Below, piece by piece: positions 35,309 through 44,642 of a stretch of 64,000 bases of DNA. The notes beneath the pieces were generated by a model, which saw nothing but the letters and a program-made list of their open reading frames with translations, did no database searches and was not told where the DNA came from. The stretch is from Zoroaster sp. YZ-2022. Taxonomy: Eukaryota; Echinodermata; Asteroidea; Forcipulatida; Zoroasteridae. The stretch is taken from contig CM055816.1 in NCBI GenBank assembly GCA_029582265.1, forward strand, positions 682,001-746,000. Reading direction: 5' to 3'. Position 1 is the first letter of the stretch, and each line of letters opens with the position of its first letter. The position numbers were made by a program, and so were the translations under genes.

Positions 35309-35684
35309 TATAATAATAATAATAATAATAATAATAATGTGTGGACTTATATAGCGCACGTATCCACCAACTGGGCCTCAAGGCGCATTACATTATTACC
35401 CCAGGTCACTGGGCCAATATCATTCTTATAATCTTCTTCAGCTCCCCGGGGAGTATACAGCCAATGTGCAACCTTTTTGCGCCACAGGCTAATCAAACAC
35501 ACAAACCATCTCTACCCTCACAGGTACCCATTTATACACCTGGGTGAAGAGAAGCAATTACAGTAAAGTGTCTTGCTCAAGGACACAAGTACCACGGTCG
35601 CCGCCAGGTTTCGAACCCACATTCTGATGACACAGCCATCAGAACTTGAGTCCAATGCACTTAACCGCTCGGCCATGGCACCCC
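35309..35684 (-). repeat. tRNA-headed SINE, full length
   Basis: Same family as 33755-34151. The (taa)n tail is at 35310-35338 and the head at the right, with minus-strand 'tggccgagcggttaag' and B-box-like 'ggttcgaaacc'. The final 'ggcaccccatgttatgaagc' and CA-rich flank recur at 36340-36380. Confidence 0.88.
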
Positions 35685-35692
35685 ATGTTATG

Positions 35693-35958
35693 AAGCACAC
35701 ACGCACACGCACACACGCACACGCACACGCACACGTACACGTACGCGGACACGCACGCGCACACACACAAGCACACGCACACGCACACGCACACACACAC
35801 ACACACACACGGACACGCACGCGCACACGCACGCGCACGCGCACACACACAAGCACACGCACACACACAAGCACACGCACACACACACGCACACGCACAC
35901 GCACACGCACACGCACACGCACACGCACGCACACGCACACGCACACACACCCTCACGC
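35693..35958. repeat. (CACACG)n / (CA)n microsatellite
   Basis: About 265 bp of alternating 'cacacg', 'cacgcg' and 'cacaca'. All overlapping open frames here (His-Thr or Val-Arg-Cys runs) are products of the microsatellite. Confidence 0.98.
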
Positions 35959-36123
35959 ACATTGATTTGTGGGGTATTCCTTTGTTCGTTCTATTATCCC
36001 TTTTCCTTATAATTTCCTGTGGGTACAAGATTTTCTATGAATTACCTTGTGGGTCCAATTGTTCTATTGTGTTTTGACCCCTGACAACGAATGGTGTGCC
36101 GACACACACACACACATCAAAAG

Positions 36124-36274
36124 GTAGGCCTATTTTTACCAACAATGTGTTGGATTTTACAGTCGAATTAATATTAGTTACTTAGGCTATTGCGCTATCA
36201 GAACCATGGATAGCGCTCTGGGGCGGTTTTCACAAAACTACTTAAGTCACAAAATTGTAAGCACCCCAAATTGT
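36124..36274 (+). repeat. Dispersed repeat, copy A
   Basis: 'aggcctatttttaccaacaa', 'cagtcgaattaatattagtt' and 'cacaaaattgtaagcacccc' occur here and at 42816-42975 in the same order. Both copies are preceded by 'cacacacacatcaa'. The identity of the element is unknown. Confidence 0.85.
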
Positions 36275-36385
36275 TTCGAACCCACATTCTGATGACACAG
36301 CCATCAGAACTTGAGTCCAATGCACTTAACCGCTCGGCCATGGCACCCCATGTTATGAAGCACACACGCACACACACACACACCC
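36275..36385 (-). repeat. SINE head fragment with CA-rich flank
   Basis: Repeats 35612-35720: 'cgaacccacattctgatgac' through 'taaccgctcggccatggcac', then 'ccatgttatgaagcacacac'. Only the tRNA-like head and flank are present. Confidence 0.85.
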
Positions 36386-36752
36386 ACACACACCCATACA
36401 TGTAGACCACAGCAAACTGAGACGATACTTGGTATTCTATCAAACGGAGGACAGTGGTACAATTTGGGTAGTATCTATCAAATTGAGGACTACATACACA
36501 ATCACTGTCTGTGATGATTACCTGCACTTTAGGCATATGCCATAATGTTTTCAGTGCTTGGGAGATATTAACTATCTGTAAGCATCTTCCGCATAATTAG
36601 TCAAAGATAAATAGTCAGCATAATTAGTCAATGAACACAGGAATGATAAATCTGCTCGCTGGGCAATTTGGAGGTACATTTGTCTTTTGGCTTAACTTGT
36701 TTTTCTATTGTCTGTTCAAGGCGTACAATACCTTTTCAGTTCACTCTAACTT

Positions 36753-36992
36753 TCAACTTTGATAGAGCTTCTTGTGTTTTTTGCAAAAGTCTTTAATGTT
36801 CCGCCACGTTCGAGTCGCGAGTGCCACAGGACAGGCTGTTTCAATGTCACGTTTGCCGGGTAGTTTCTTCATCAGAAAAATCTCTGTAAACCCTCCATGA
36901 CGTCTCTCTTCTTCTACAGTCCATGGACGATGCTGCCCTTTCGAGATAACGGGAGGCCTGACTAGTGGATGGGACACTGGCTTTACAAGTTC
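36753..36992 (-). CDS. Last exon of the recombinase-like gene: Myb/SANT-like domain
   Basis: After acceptor 'gtgttatag' the minus strand reads ELVKPVSHPLVRPPVISKG, then HRPWTVEEERRHGGFTEIF, LMKKLPGKRDIET and ATRTWRNIKDFCKKHKK to a stop. The W...KLPGKRDIE...RTWRNIKDF pattern is the C-terminal Myb/SANT-like helix bundle of this family, probably a nucleic-acid-binding domain. The first helix looks shortened compared with relatives, by a few residues after EEE. Confidence 0.78.
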   Translation of the reverse strand, partial: ELVKPVSHPLVRPPVISKGQHRPWTVEEERRHGGFTEIFLMKKLPGKRDIETACPVALATRTWRNIKDFCKKHKKLYQS

Positions 36993-37080
36993 CTATAACA
37001 CAAAGTAATTAAAAAGACAATTTAGACATAGGAAATCATTCACCTCGGTGCAGCCAGCTAGAGACAGAGAGAAAGAGAAA

Positions 37081-37422
37081 TAATAATAATAATAATGTGT
37101 GGACTTATATAGCGCACGTATCCACCAACTGAGTGGTGCTCAAGGCGCCCAATATTACCCCGCTCATCAGGCTCATAAATCATTCCTGAAACCATCTCAG
37201 CCCTGGGAGTATACAGCTCAATTGCTGCCATTACAGCACATATAGGGCTAATCAACCAACTCTGCCTCACAGGTACCCATTTAACCCCTGGGTGGAGAGA
37301 AGCAATTATGGTTAAGGTCTTCCATTAAGGACACAAGTGTCACGGCCGGGATTCGAACCCACATTCTGCTGCTAACACCAGAACTTGAGTCCGGTGCTAG
37401 ACCTGCTGGCCACGACACTCCA
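37081..37422 (-). repeat. tRNA-headed SINE inside an intron of the recombinase-like gene
   Basis: The (taa)n tail begins at 37081 and the tRNA-like head ends at 37422 ('ggccacgacactcc' on the plus strand). It lies between the Myb exon and the acidic-linker exon, with minus orientation matching the gene. Confidence 0.88.
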
Positions 37423-37439
37423 TTAACCTCCTATGCCCA

Positions 37440-37800
37440 GGCTGAAATTTGGCCCAGTCAGCACGGCACTCACAGACAGTCACTTGAGTATTTTTGGGTG
37501 CATTGCCAATTAGTAGGTCAAACCACAGAGTCACACAGAGCTGTGTATGTACTGTTGAGGGTTTTAGTTTTACCTCCCAGCCACATGTCCTTGCATTTAT
37601 TTGAGTGCACTGCACAAAGTCAATGGGTTGGGAGTTACATACAAATTTTGAGTGTATTTGAGTGCACTGCACAAAGTCAATGGGTTGTGAGTTACATACA
37701 AATTTTGAGTGTATTTGAGGCACTGCACAAAGTCAATGGGTTAAGACAGACATAAACATTTTGAGTGTCTTTGAGTGTTAAACCTATAGGAGGGTTAATA
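37440..37800. repeat. Short direct repeats of about 59-62 bp
   Basis: 'gagtgcactgcacaaagtca' followed by 'atgggttgggagttacatac' occurs three to four times between about 37600 and 37770. The rest of the stretch is unremarkable. Confidence 0.75.
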
Positions 37801-37887
37801 GAGAGAAAGAGAAATAGAAAGAAAGATAGAGGAAAATAGATGGACTGAAAACAGATGGAAACAAAAATATAAACAGCCAAAACTTAC

Positions 37888-37959
37888 TGTTATCACTAGA
37901 ATCATCACTGAGTCACAGTAGTCAGAAGAATCACTGCTGCCGTCATCAGTGGTGAAGCC
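37888..37959 (-). CDS. Acidic-linker exon of the recombinase-like gene
   Basis: Acceptor 'ttatttgcag' and donor 'gtaagt' bound a 72-bp exon reading GFTTDDGSSDSSDYCDS and then VMILVIT. In another frame the last part reads DDSSDN, so one more frameshift probably lies after CDS. It joins phase 0 on both sides. Confidence 0.7.
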
Positions 37960-38889
37960 CTGCAAATAAATAAAGAACAACAAAGAAATTATTAAAGTAT
38001 TTCTGCTCGCGTAAGAATGTGCTAGCCACGGGAGGAGGGGGGCGAGAGGATGAGAAAATGTCGGTCACCGGGGATGTAGGTAATTGGGATGAACAAAAAA
38101 GTGAGGTACACACAGAGGAGATATTAGTTTTCACAGTGGCTGTACGTACCTCCAGTGACATGTAACTTGCAGTGATTTGCCATGTTGACTCCAAGTTGCC
38201 CCTCTCCAAGCTGAGGAAAAGTCGTGACAGTTGAGTAACCCTCTGACGGTATCTGGCATCTGGTAGTATTCACGATGACTGCAAATCGTGACCCATGAAG
38301 TCTGCCAGGGTTTCCAGCTGATGGTCCTTCAAGGCAAGAATCTGTGAGGCAGTCGCCACATGTTTTCGAAGTTTGGTAGAGCGATGCTGTCGGTATTGTC
38401 GAGGCCTGCATCGTTTGCATACGCCTGAGACAGTCACTTCCAATATGGCTCATGCCTCCATAACAAGACCGTGCAAACAAGTACACGTTATCCTGTGCAA
38501 CCCAGCTTGAATTTCTTGCAACCAAAGCATTCAACCACGTCATGGCCTCGTTGCTGAGAAGGACTGGGTACACAGTTCCGCCCCTCTTTACCAACTTATT
38601 TCAACTACTTTGAACATTTTGCAGAGGTGCCTTTCTCGAGATCAGTGAGCACGTACTCCCCTATTGACAACAGATGTATGGTGCCTTTGTTGAAATCTTC
38701 AACTTTCATCTTGGAAACTTCACCCTGCCTCCCGCGATTGGAACATAATGAGGCTGCACAGTGACCCCTCATTCAATAATATCTTCCAGGGTGCGATGAC
38801 TTTGTTTCCCCGGGCAGCGCTTGAAGGAGCTCGCACTGTTCGTCTGTCCAGTGTCATTGAGAAACGATGACATTTAACCACATCAGCAT

Positions 38890-39766
38890 TTGTTGGGAGA
38901 GAATGGTGGGGTTATTATTGCTTTCCTTGGTACAGCGTCTCTGTGCGCATGGGTGGACACATGTTCTTCTCATTTCATTCTTCACACAATTGCAGGAACT
39001 GGTCCGGATGTTTTTGTTGTGCCTTGCCTCACCGGACTCCAGAGAGCATTTCCTTTGAGAATGACTGCACATTTCTTGGATGGAATGCCAATCTTCAGTG
39101 CTAGAGATGGAACACATTATACAACTGCTTTACTTCACTGGAAGCCTGCGATATCCTGAATGGTATCTTTGAATATATCATTGAGGTGGTGGGGATGGAT
39201 GAAGGTACTACTCAAGTGATGCATTTGGTAGGGGTTGCGTGTTTTTCGCAGTTGGATGACAGGGCGACCCCACCCGCGTAATAGCTTGTTTCGGACGTAT
39301 AGCCATGCTGGAGCTACGTCGTGGCCGAGCTTCAGGTGTTCACGTTTGGCTACTTCCGATAATCAGTGAAGGGTTTTTGACTATGATAGATATATCATCT
39401 CTCTTCATGGGACTTAAAACTTTGTTCAACTTGGAAAGATACACCACAACAGGAGGAGGTTTCTCAACAAATCACCTTGTGGAAACCACTCGTCCACGCC
39501 TACAATTCCTCCATCAGTATGCATTGAGCACAGGCTTAATTGCTGGGCACCGGTGTCTCTCAAAGATCGCTGCGATACATAATACACCAAAACAATATAT
39601 GCATCGGGTCCATGTCATGGGGATCTGCCTTATGATTGGGCCTATATGCCACAATGAGGACACCCTCACCCTCCGAAGTACTTTGCAAGCTGTGTCTGTG
39701 ATTACCAACATTACGTATTTTCAACAGAAAGATTGTTACGGGTACTACGGTCGGTCTCAGAGGTAA
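38890..39766 (+). CDS. Unrecognised open segments, low support
   Basis: Two plus-strand frames, 38890-39159 and 39305-39766 (153 aa), are longer than the local background. A third frame between them reads CDILNGIFEYIIEVVGMDEG. The amino-acid mix is protein-like in places, but I recognise no domain, and frames must shift to join. Possibly decayed coding sequence, possibly chance. The opposite strand gave no better reading. Confidence 0.2.
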
Positions 39767-40497
39767 TATCTACAACTCTCTCTTTCTTCCTTATGGCAAG
39801 ACCGAAGATGACGGGCAACTTAGCCTGAGGTTCGTCACAGTAAAAACAAAAGTGTTTTTTGTCCCATTTTGACCACCCATATTACTGGCTCTGCATGACT
39901 GTCACGCCGCAGTTCTCACTCGGCCTGTTCAAAATCGTCCAGGGTGAGCTGTGGCGGCTCGCCTGTTGTCGGGCTGCTATGACATCCTGAGGCTCTGTAG
40001 GGGTAACTTGCACTGGAAAGGGTTGGTTGGCCACCGTCATCCCTGCACTGTGGCGATGATGAGGTGACCAGCTACTTCTAATGAACAAAACGAACATTTA
40101 CGGTCAGCAGTGGATACACGCTGTTTTCTGATCTGGGAAAGGCTGCAAGTGAAAGGGAAGGGGGGAGCTACGAGCGCGCCAAACCCCATTAACCCTCCCT
40201 ATTATCAGTGTAGTTCTTCTAAAGAAAGTGGACCCATACTTCAAAATGCGTCTCCCAACTGGGACATATTGTGGTACGCACTTTCTTATCTAATGATTAA
40301 TGGCATGTAAAGGGCTCTCTCAGAGAGATGAGGTAAACTGAAGCAGCCACCTGCTTTGTTTCATTGCAAGGCTAACGAAATAAACCAGTGCAGTAGAATT
40401 GCGATATACACGTACCGTGTGTGAGGATCAGAACAGTTTGGTTTTTGTCCCATACCCAGGGCATTTTTGGGGTATCCATGAGAAAGCCAGCAGTTGT

Positions 40498-40574
40498 TGG
40501 ATGGGGTTCTAAGACAACTACTAAAAAAATGATTTGTAAAAATCATTTTTTAGTAGTTGTCTAATCCCCATCCA
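40498..40574. repeat. 77-bp near-perfect hairpin
   Basis: 'tggatggggttctaagacaa' with 'ctactaaaaaaatgattt' forms the left arm. The right arm 'aaatcattttttagtagttg' with 'tctaatccccatcca' is its complement, with a 3-6 base loop and two small bulges. It could be a tiny foldback MITE or a transcribed hairpin. Confidence 0.85.
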
Positions 40575-40799
40575 CATACTACTCCATAACTCATTCTTGT
40601 GTGTACAGTATGCAATATTTTGAGGCATGCACAAAAAGCATTGTGTACTCAGCAGTTTTTTGTTGCAGCATTTTGGAGACACATGTACGTGGTAGAAGGG
40701 TTAATGTGTGTGTAGGTACTTACTTTACAGGGCAACTTCTTGCAGGACGACCCTGCCGCGTTCCATGTTGCTCAAGATACTTATAACCTTACGCATTTT

Positions 40800-41520
40800 G
40801 ACTCACTGGGGAAAAAATAATATAATCACAAACCTGAATTAGTACAGACTAACACTCCTACAATCAGTGAAGAATTTTTCAAACAGCGTTATCTACGCCA
40901 CTACAAGCCACATTGCTATGGTAGGCAGTGGCTCGTCATACTTATATTGCATAGTAACATAATGCCTCATATGTCCGTTGGTTTATGGTGGTTTGTGATT
41001 GACATATTGCAGGGTATATTACTGTTCCAGACTCAGTGGCTGGTGGTAGGTTACTATGGAAAGTCTGTGTTGGTAAAATAACTGCTGAAAATCCCAATTA
41101 ATGGATGATGGAGGCTTTATGGTTTATTGGTCTCAATAATGGTGATTTATTATTGAGAGTTTGGTTACCGTATATATCTGCACAAAAATTCAAAATCAGG
41201 TCAACTGTGGTATACATGTGATAACTGACAAGACATGTATGGTGTTGGCTCTGAAAAGAGCGTGGTGGTCGGTCGTCACTTTGAACAGTGTAATTTTGCT
41301 ATCAAAAATGTTCAGGACCCACCAAGGGCTCTTTAACCACAATACACTCCTCAAAGAGATACTACTAGTTACACATGGTTGTGAATGGCAAGTCGGTCAC
41401 TGGGTTTGTTACTATGGGTTATACTAGTAAGTAGTATAGTTTTACTATCATCCACACGGAGAATTCATCCACCACCGTGGCCTGTCAACGTAAATTACTA
41501 ATACTATATAAATAGAGAAA
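40800..41520. other. Non-coding stretch
   Basis: No coding family, SINE or tandem repeat recognised. The 88-residue frame at 41161-41427 has no supporting features. Confidence 0.45.
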
Positions 41521-41524
41521 TTCG

Positions 41525-41805
41525 AGCTCAACTCAGGTTTTCCCAACCAATTGTATTTAACCAACTCGTACTCCAACCCAACCCCGTAGGCTTTTACCAC
41601 CAATTGTACTTTTCAATTACCCAACTTCCCAACCAACCTGCATGAGCGGTTGGTTGGAATACGAGCTAATCACCGAAATACGAGTTGGTTGAAAGTACAA
41701 TTGGTTTAGCTACGGAGCATGAGCTGGCAATGAGTACCTGAGTTGACCAAATGAGCACGAAGTTGGTTGGAGTAATGAGTTGGTTGGGAGTACGAGTTGA
41801 TCTGT
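41525..41805. repeat. Foldback element built of 'ccaactcgtactcc' words
   Basis: The left half repeats 'ccaactcgta', 'caattgtac' and 'cccaaccaa'. The right half (after about 41650) repeats their complements 'tacgagttggtt', 'gtacaattgg' and 'ggttggttgg'. The two halves form a long imperfect inverted repeat that is also internally repetitive. Confidence 0.8.
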
Positions 41806-41809
41806 TTCC

Positions 41810-42600
41810 ATATAAATAGGACCCTAGTTTGGTGTTAAAATGACAGCTCTATACTGTGTTTCGTATAATGTATTGTTCAATAAACTTAAAATATAATGAT
41901 TATAAAAGAGTTATAATAAGTCAGCTATGTGACATTTCATAATATTAAACCCCAAGAGGCTGTGATCGCAAAAATTATTATATTACACACATGTTAATGT
42001 CATTATATTAAATGATTACACACTACAGGCAGCCTACGACAAACGTTGCATTGAACTTAGCCCAGCCTCCAAATAACAAATGCATCTGAGACTGAGGCAT
42101 ACTTTTTAAAATTGCTGTAATTTTCATAGACACATTTAGTACTTAAATCGTTTAATAGTACACTTGACTTGGCTTACCAATGTTATTCAGAGCGGCTGAA
42201 AAATACCGTCTTCTCTCTAGCACTAGCGAGGCACGCACTGGTGGAAAGGACGCTATCTTTTGAGTATACCAAAAGATCTATGCTTGATGACAACAACAGT
42301 AAACGCGTCTCCACATGTCAAAAGTATTGTAACTAGAGAGGGCGCTGGTACATTTCAGGCGATTCCGTAAAGTCCCGGACGAATGTAAATTTACGTCACC
42401 TCCGTCGGTTTTTCCTTCATAAGACTGACCGGACGGCTTTCAAACACGTGGAAGATATATTCACTGGCGTCATAAATATGCTCAGAGTTGCCAATTTTGA
42501 CATTATTTCAAATCGAGGACGTCCTCGTTTTGCATCGCGCGTGCTCTCGGTTGGCTAGTAGCGAATTTACATGGAAGACCTCACTTGACGTGATTAACAC
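41810..42600. other. Non-coding stretch
   Basis: No recognisable gene or repeat. Composition becomes more GC-rich after 42350. Confidence 0.4.
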
Positions 42601-42604
42601 GTAC

Positions 42605-42607
42605 ACC

Positions 42608-42642
<35 letters not shown>
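42605..42642. repeat. (CA)n microsatellite
   Basis: About 17 'ca' units between 'cgtacacccc' and 'atcccgcac'. A shorter CA run is at 42795-42808. Confidence 0.95.
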
Positions 42643-42645
<3 letters not shown>

Positions 42646-42815
42646 CGCACATCAAGGGCGTTGTGGGGACAAAATCTAAAGGATTTTTAGCAGGGGATAG
42701 GTACCGTTGTGGGGACACACAAAATGTCCCCACAGCTAAGTAATTCCGGATCCCTCTTTTGTTCTCTGTCCCCATAACGCGGCCAGTGCTTGAACACACA
42801 CACACACATCAAAGC

Positions 42816-42975
42816 GTAGGCCTATTTTTACCAACAATGTGTTGGATTTTACAGTCGAATTAATATTAGTTACTTGAAGGTGTGGCTGCGCTATCAGAAC
42901 CAACCGCTGCGGATAGCGCTCTGAAGGGCCGGTATTCACAAAAACAACTTAAGTCACAAAATTGTAAGCACCCCA
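42816..42975 (+). repeat. Dispersed repeat, copy B
   Basis: Direct partner of 36124-36274, about 10 bp longer through small insertions ('gaaggtgtggctgcg', 'accgctgcggatagcgc'). Confidence 0.85.
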
Positions 42976-42979
42976 CCGA

Positions 42980-44142
42980 AATACCCAACTCCAGATGACC
43001 CGTTCAGTTTAAGCGGTATTCACGAACAAATTGCGCTAAGTACTCGCTTAAATGTGCGTCTCCTAAATCTAAGCGTGGTCCAGACCAGTCTTAACTTTAT
43101 TAAAGATACACACCGCCTTTGTCGCGCGAAATTGGAGCGATAAAAAACGCCCTCAACATTTCATTGTGTTTACATACATGGTTTGGAAAGATCTTTCAAA
43201 AGTAGAATATAATTGTCCACACAAATACCCCCTGAAAAATGCGTCGTTTTCATTTATTGTACAAAAACCAATTTCATGTGGACTTTCGTGAACCAAAATT
43301 GTCCAGAAACTCACGAGGACAAAAGTTATAGTCACATTTTCAGACGTTTAAAAAGTTTATTACTGAACAAAATTCAAGAATAATTATTTTTTAGATAGTT
43401 CATGGATACATGACAAAAAGGGAAATGGTTTTTGAAACAATGGGTGAAAATTCGTCAAAAATCGACAAAAGACGAATTAAGTTCTTGGCACTTTTCACGA
43501 GACACTGGGAACCGAACCAAGACTGTACCAGTGCATGCCATATGGGCGCCAGCGCGGCAAAGCGCGCCCGGCGTGGAGCCTGCTGGGTTGAGCCTTACAA
43601 ATAATATGAACGCACTTTTTGGGGGAAGCGTAAGCAGGGTCTCGACCACTTTGGTGCTTTTCGTGGCGGGTATTTTTAATTATGATACTGCCAGCGAGTT
43701 TAGTTTTGGAAAACAACAATAACGTATTTATTTGGGAACATCGTCACCGCCCCTTCATCATATCAACGCCAATAAAAAGTGACAAAAACTGTTCAGTTTT
43801 GGGAAGGCCATCCGTCCGTCAAAATCAACGCCAGAAATTTCGACCGGGAGCGGGCTGGGCGAAGAAAGGCTCACCGTCTACGACAGAAAAACGACGCATG
43901 CCTGGCGACCATTGACGGCCAGCCAACCTCAAATGATGGCAAACACTCGGGATTTGATTGTTGAACGTGATGGTGACCATGATGATACCAAGAATAATAA
44001 TGTCGCATTTGTAGGGATATTGTTGGACAGGTAAGAGTAATAAAGAGAAAATATTGTTTGATAATATAATACTCGTAGTCGTAGGGCTTTATTTGGCTGT
44101 AGGCTATGCTGAACTCTTATGATATGAATTTCTGTTAGCCGT
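42980..44142. other. Non-coding stretch up to the gap
   Basis: Several overlapping short frames on both strands (43410-43964) coincide with a GC-richer patch but show no domain or splice support. Nothing else is recognised. Confidence 0.45.
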
Positions 44143-44642
44143 NNNNNNNNNNNNNNNNNNNNNNNNNNNNNNNNNNNNNNNNNNNNNNNNNNNNNNNNNN
44201 NNNNNNNNNNNNNNNNNNNNNNNNNNNNNNNNNNNNNNNNNNNNNNNNNNNNNNNNNNNNNNNNNNNNNNNNNNNNNNNNNNNNNNNNNNNNNNNNNNNN
44301 NNNNNNNNNNNNNNNNNNNNNNNNNNNNNNNNNNNNNNNNNNNNNNNNNNNNNNNNNNNNNNNNNNNNNNNNNNNNNNNNNNNNNNNNNNNNNNNNNNNN
44401 NNNNNNNNNNNNNNNNNNNNNNNNNNNNNNNNNNNNNNNNNNNNNNNNNNNNNNNNNNNNNNNNNNNNNNNNNNNNNNNNNNNNNNNNNNNNNNNNNNNN
44501 NNNNNNNNNNNNNNNNNNNNNNNNNNNNNNNNNNNNNNNNNNNNNNNNNNNNNNNNNNNNNNNNNNNNNNNNNNNNNNNNNNNNNNNNNNNNNNNNNNNN
44601 NNNNNNNNNNNNNNNNNNNNNNNNNNNNNNNNNNNNNNNNNN
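44143..44642. other. Assembly gap (500 N)
   Basis: Exactly 500 Ns, which looks like a fixed-size placeholder. The satellite array starts on the first base after it, so the true gap probably contains more satellite. Confidence 0.98.

Larger units (their letters stand above)
36753..38760 (-). pseudogene. Tyrosine-recombinase-like / Myb-SANT protein gene, frameshifted
   Basis: Three minus-strand exons give the order of a large family of uncharacterised animal proteins. The first (38150 to about 38750) has GEVSKMKVEDFNKG, KRGGTVYPVLLSNEAMTWL, FARSCYGGMSHIGSDCLRR, RSTKLRKHVATASQILALKD, FMGHDL and SHREYYQMPDT. The LRKH...GH...Y pattern is that of a tyrosine recombinase. The second (37888-37959) encodes an acidic DDGSSDSSDYCDS linker. 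The third (36753-36992) is a Myb/SANT-like domain. Splice sites are good, but at least four reading-frame breaks occur (after CLRR, before RSTK, after GHD, after MPDT), plus a stop before the KRGG segment. It is either a decayed gene or badly affected by assembly indels. Confidence 0.8.

Noticed and set aside
35518..36028. Val-Arg-Cys and His-Thr repeat frames up to 142 residues
   Set aside because: Translation of the CACACG microsatellite and a SINE head.
43410..43964. Cluster of overlapping short frames on both strands
   Set aside because: GC-rich composition lengthens chance frames. No conserved motif, splice site pair or poly(A) context.
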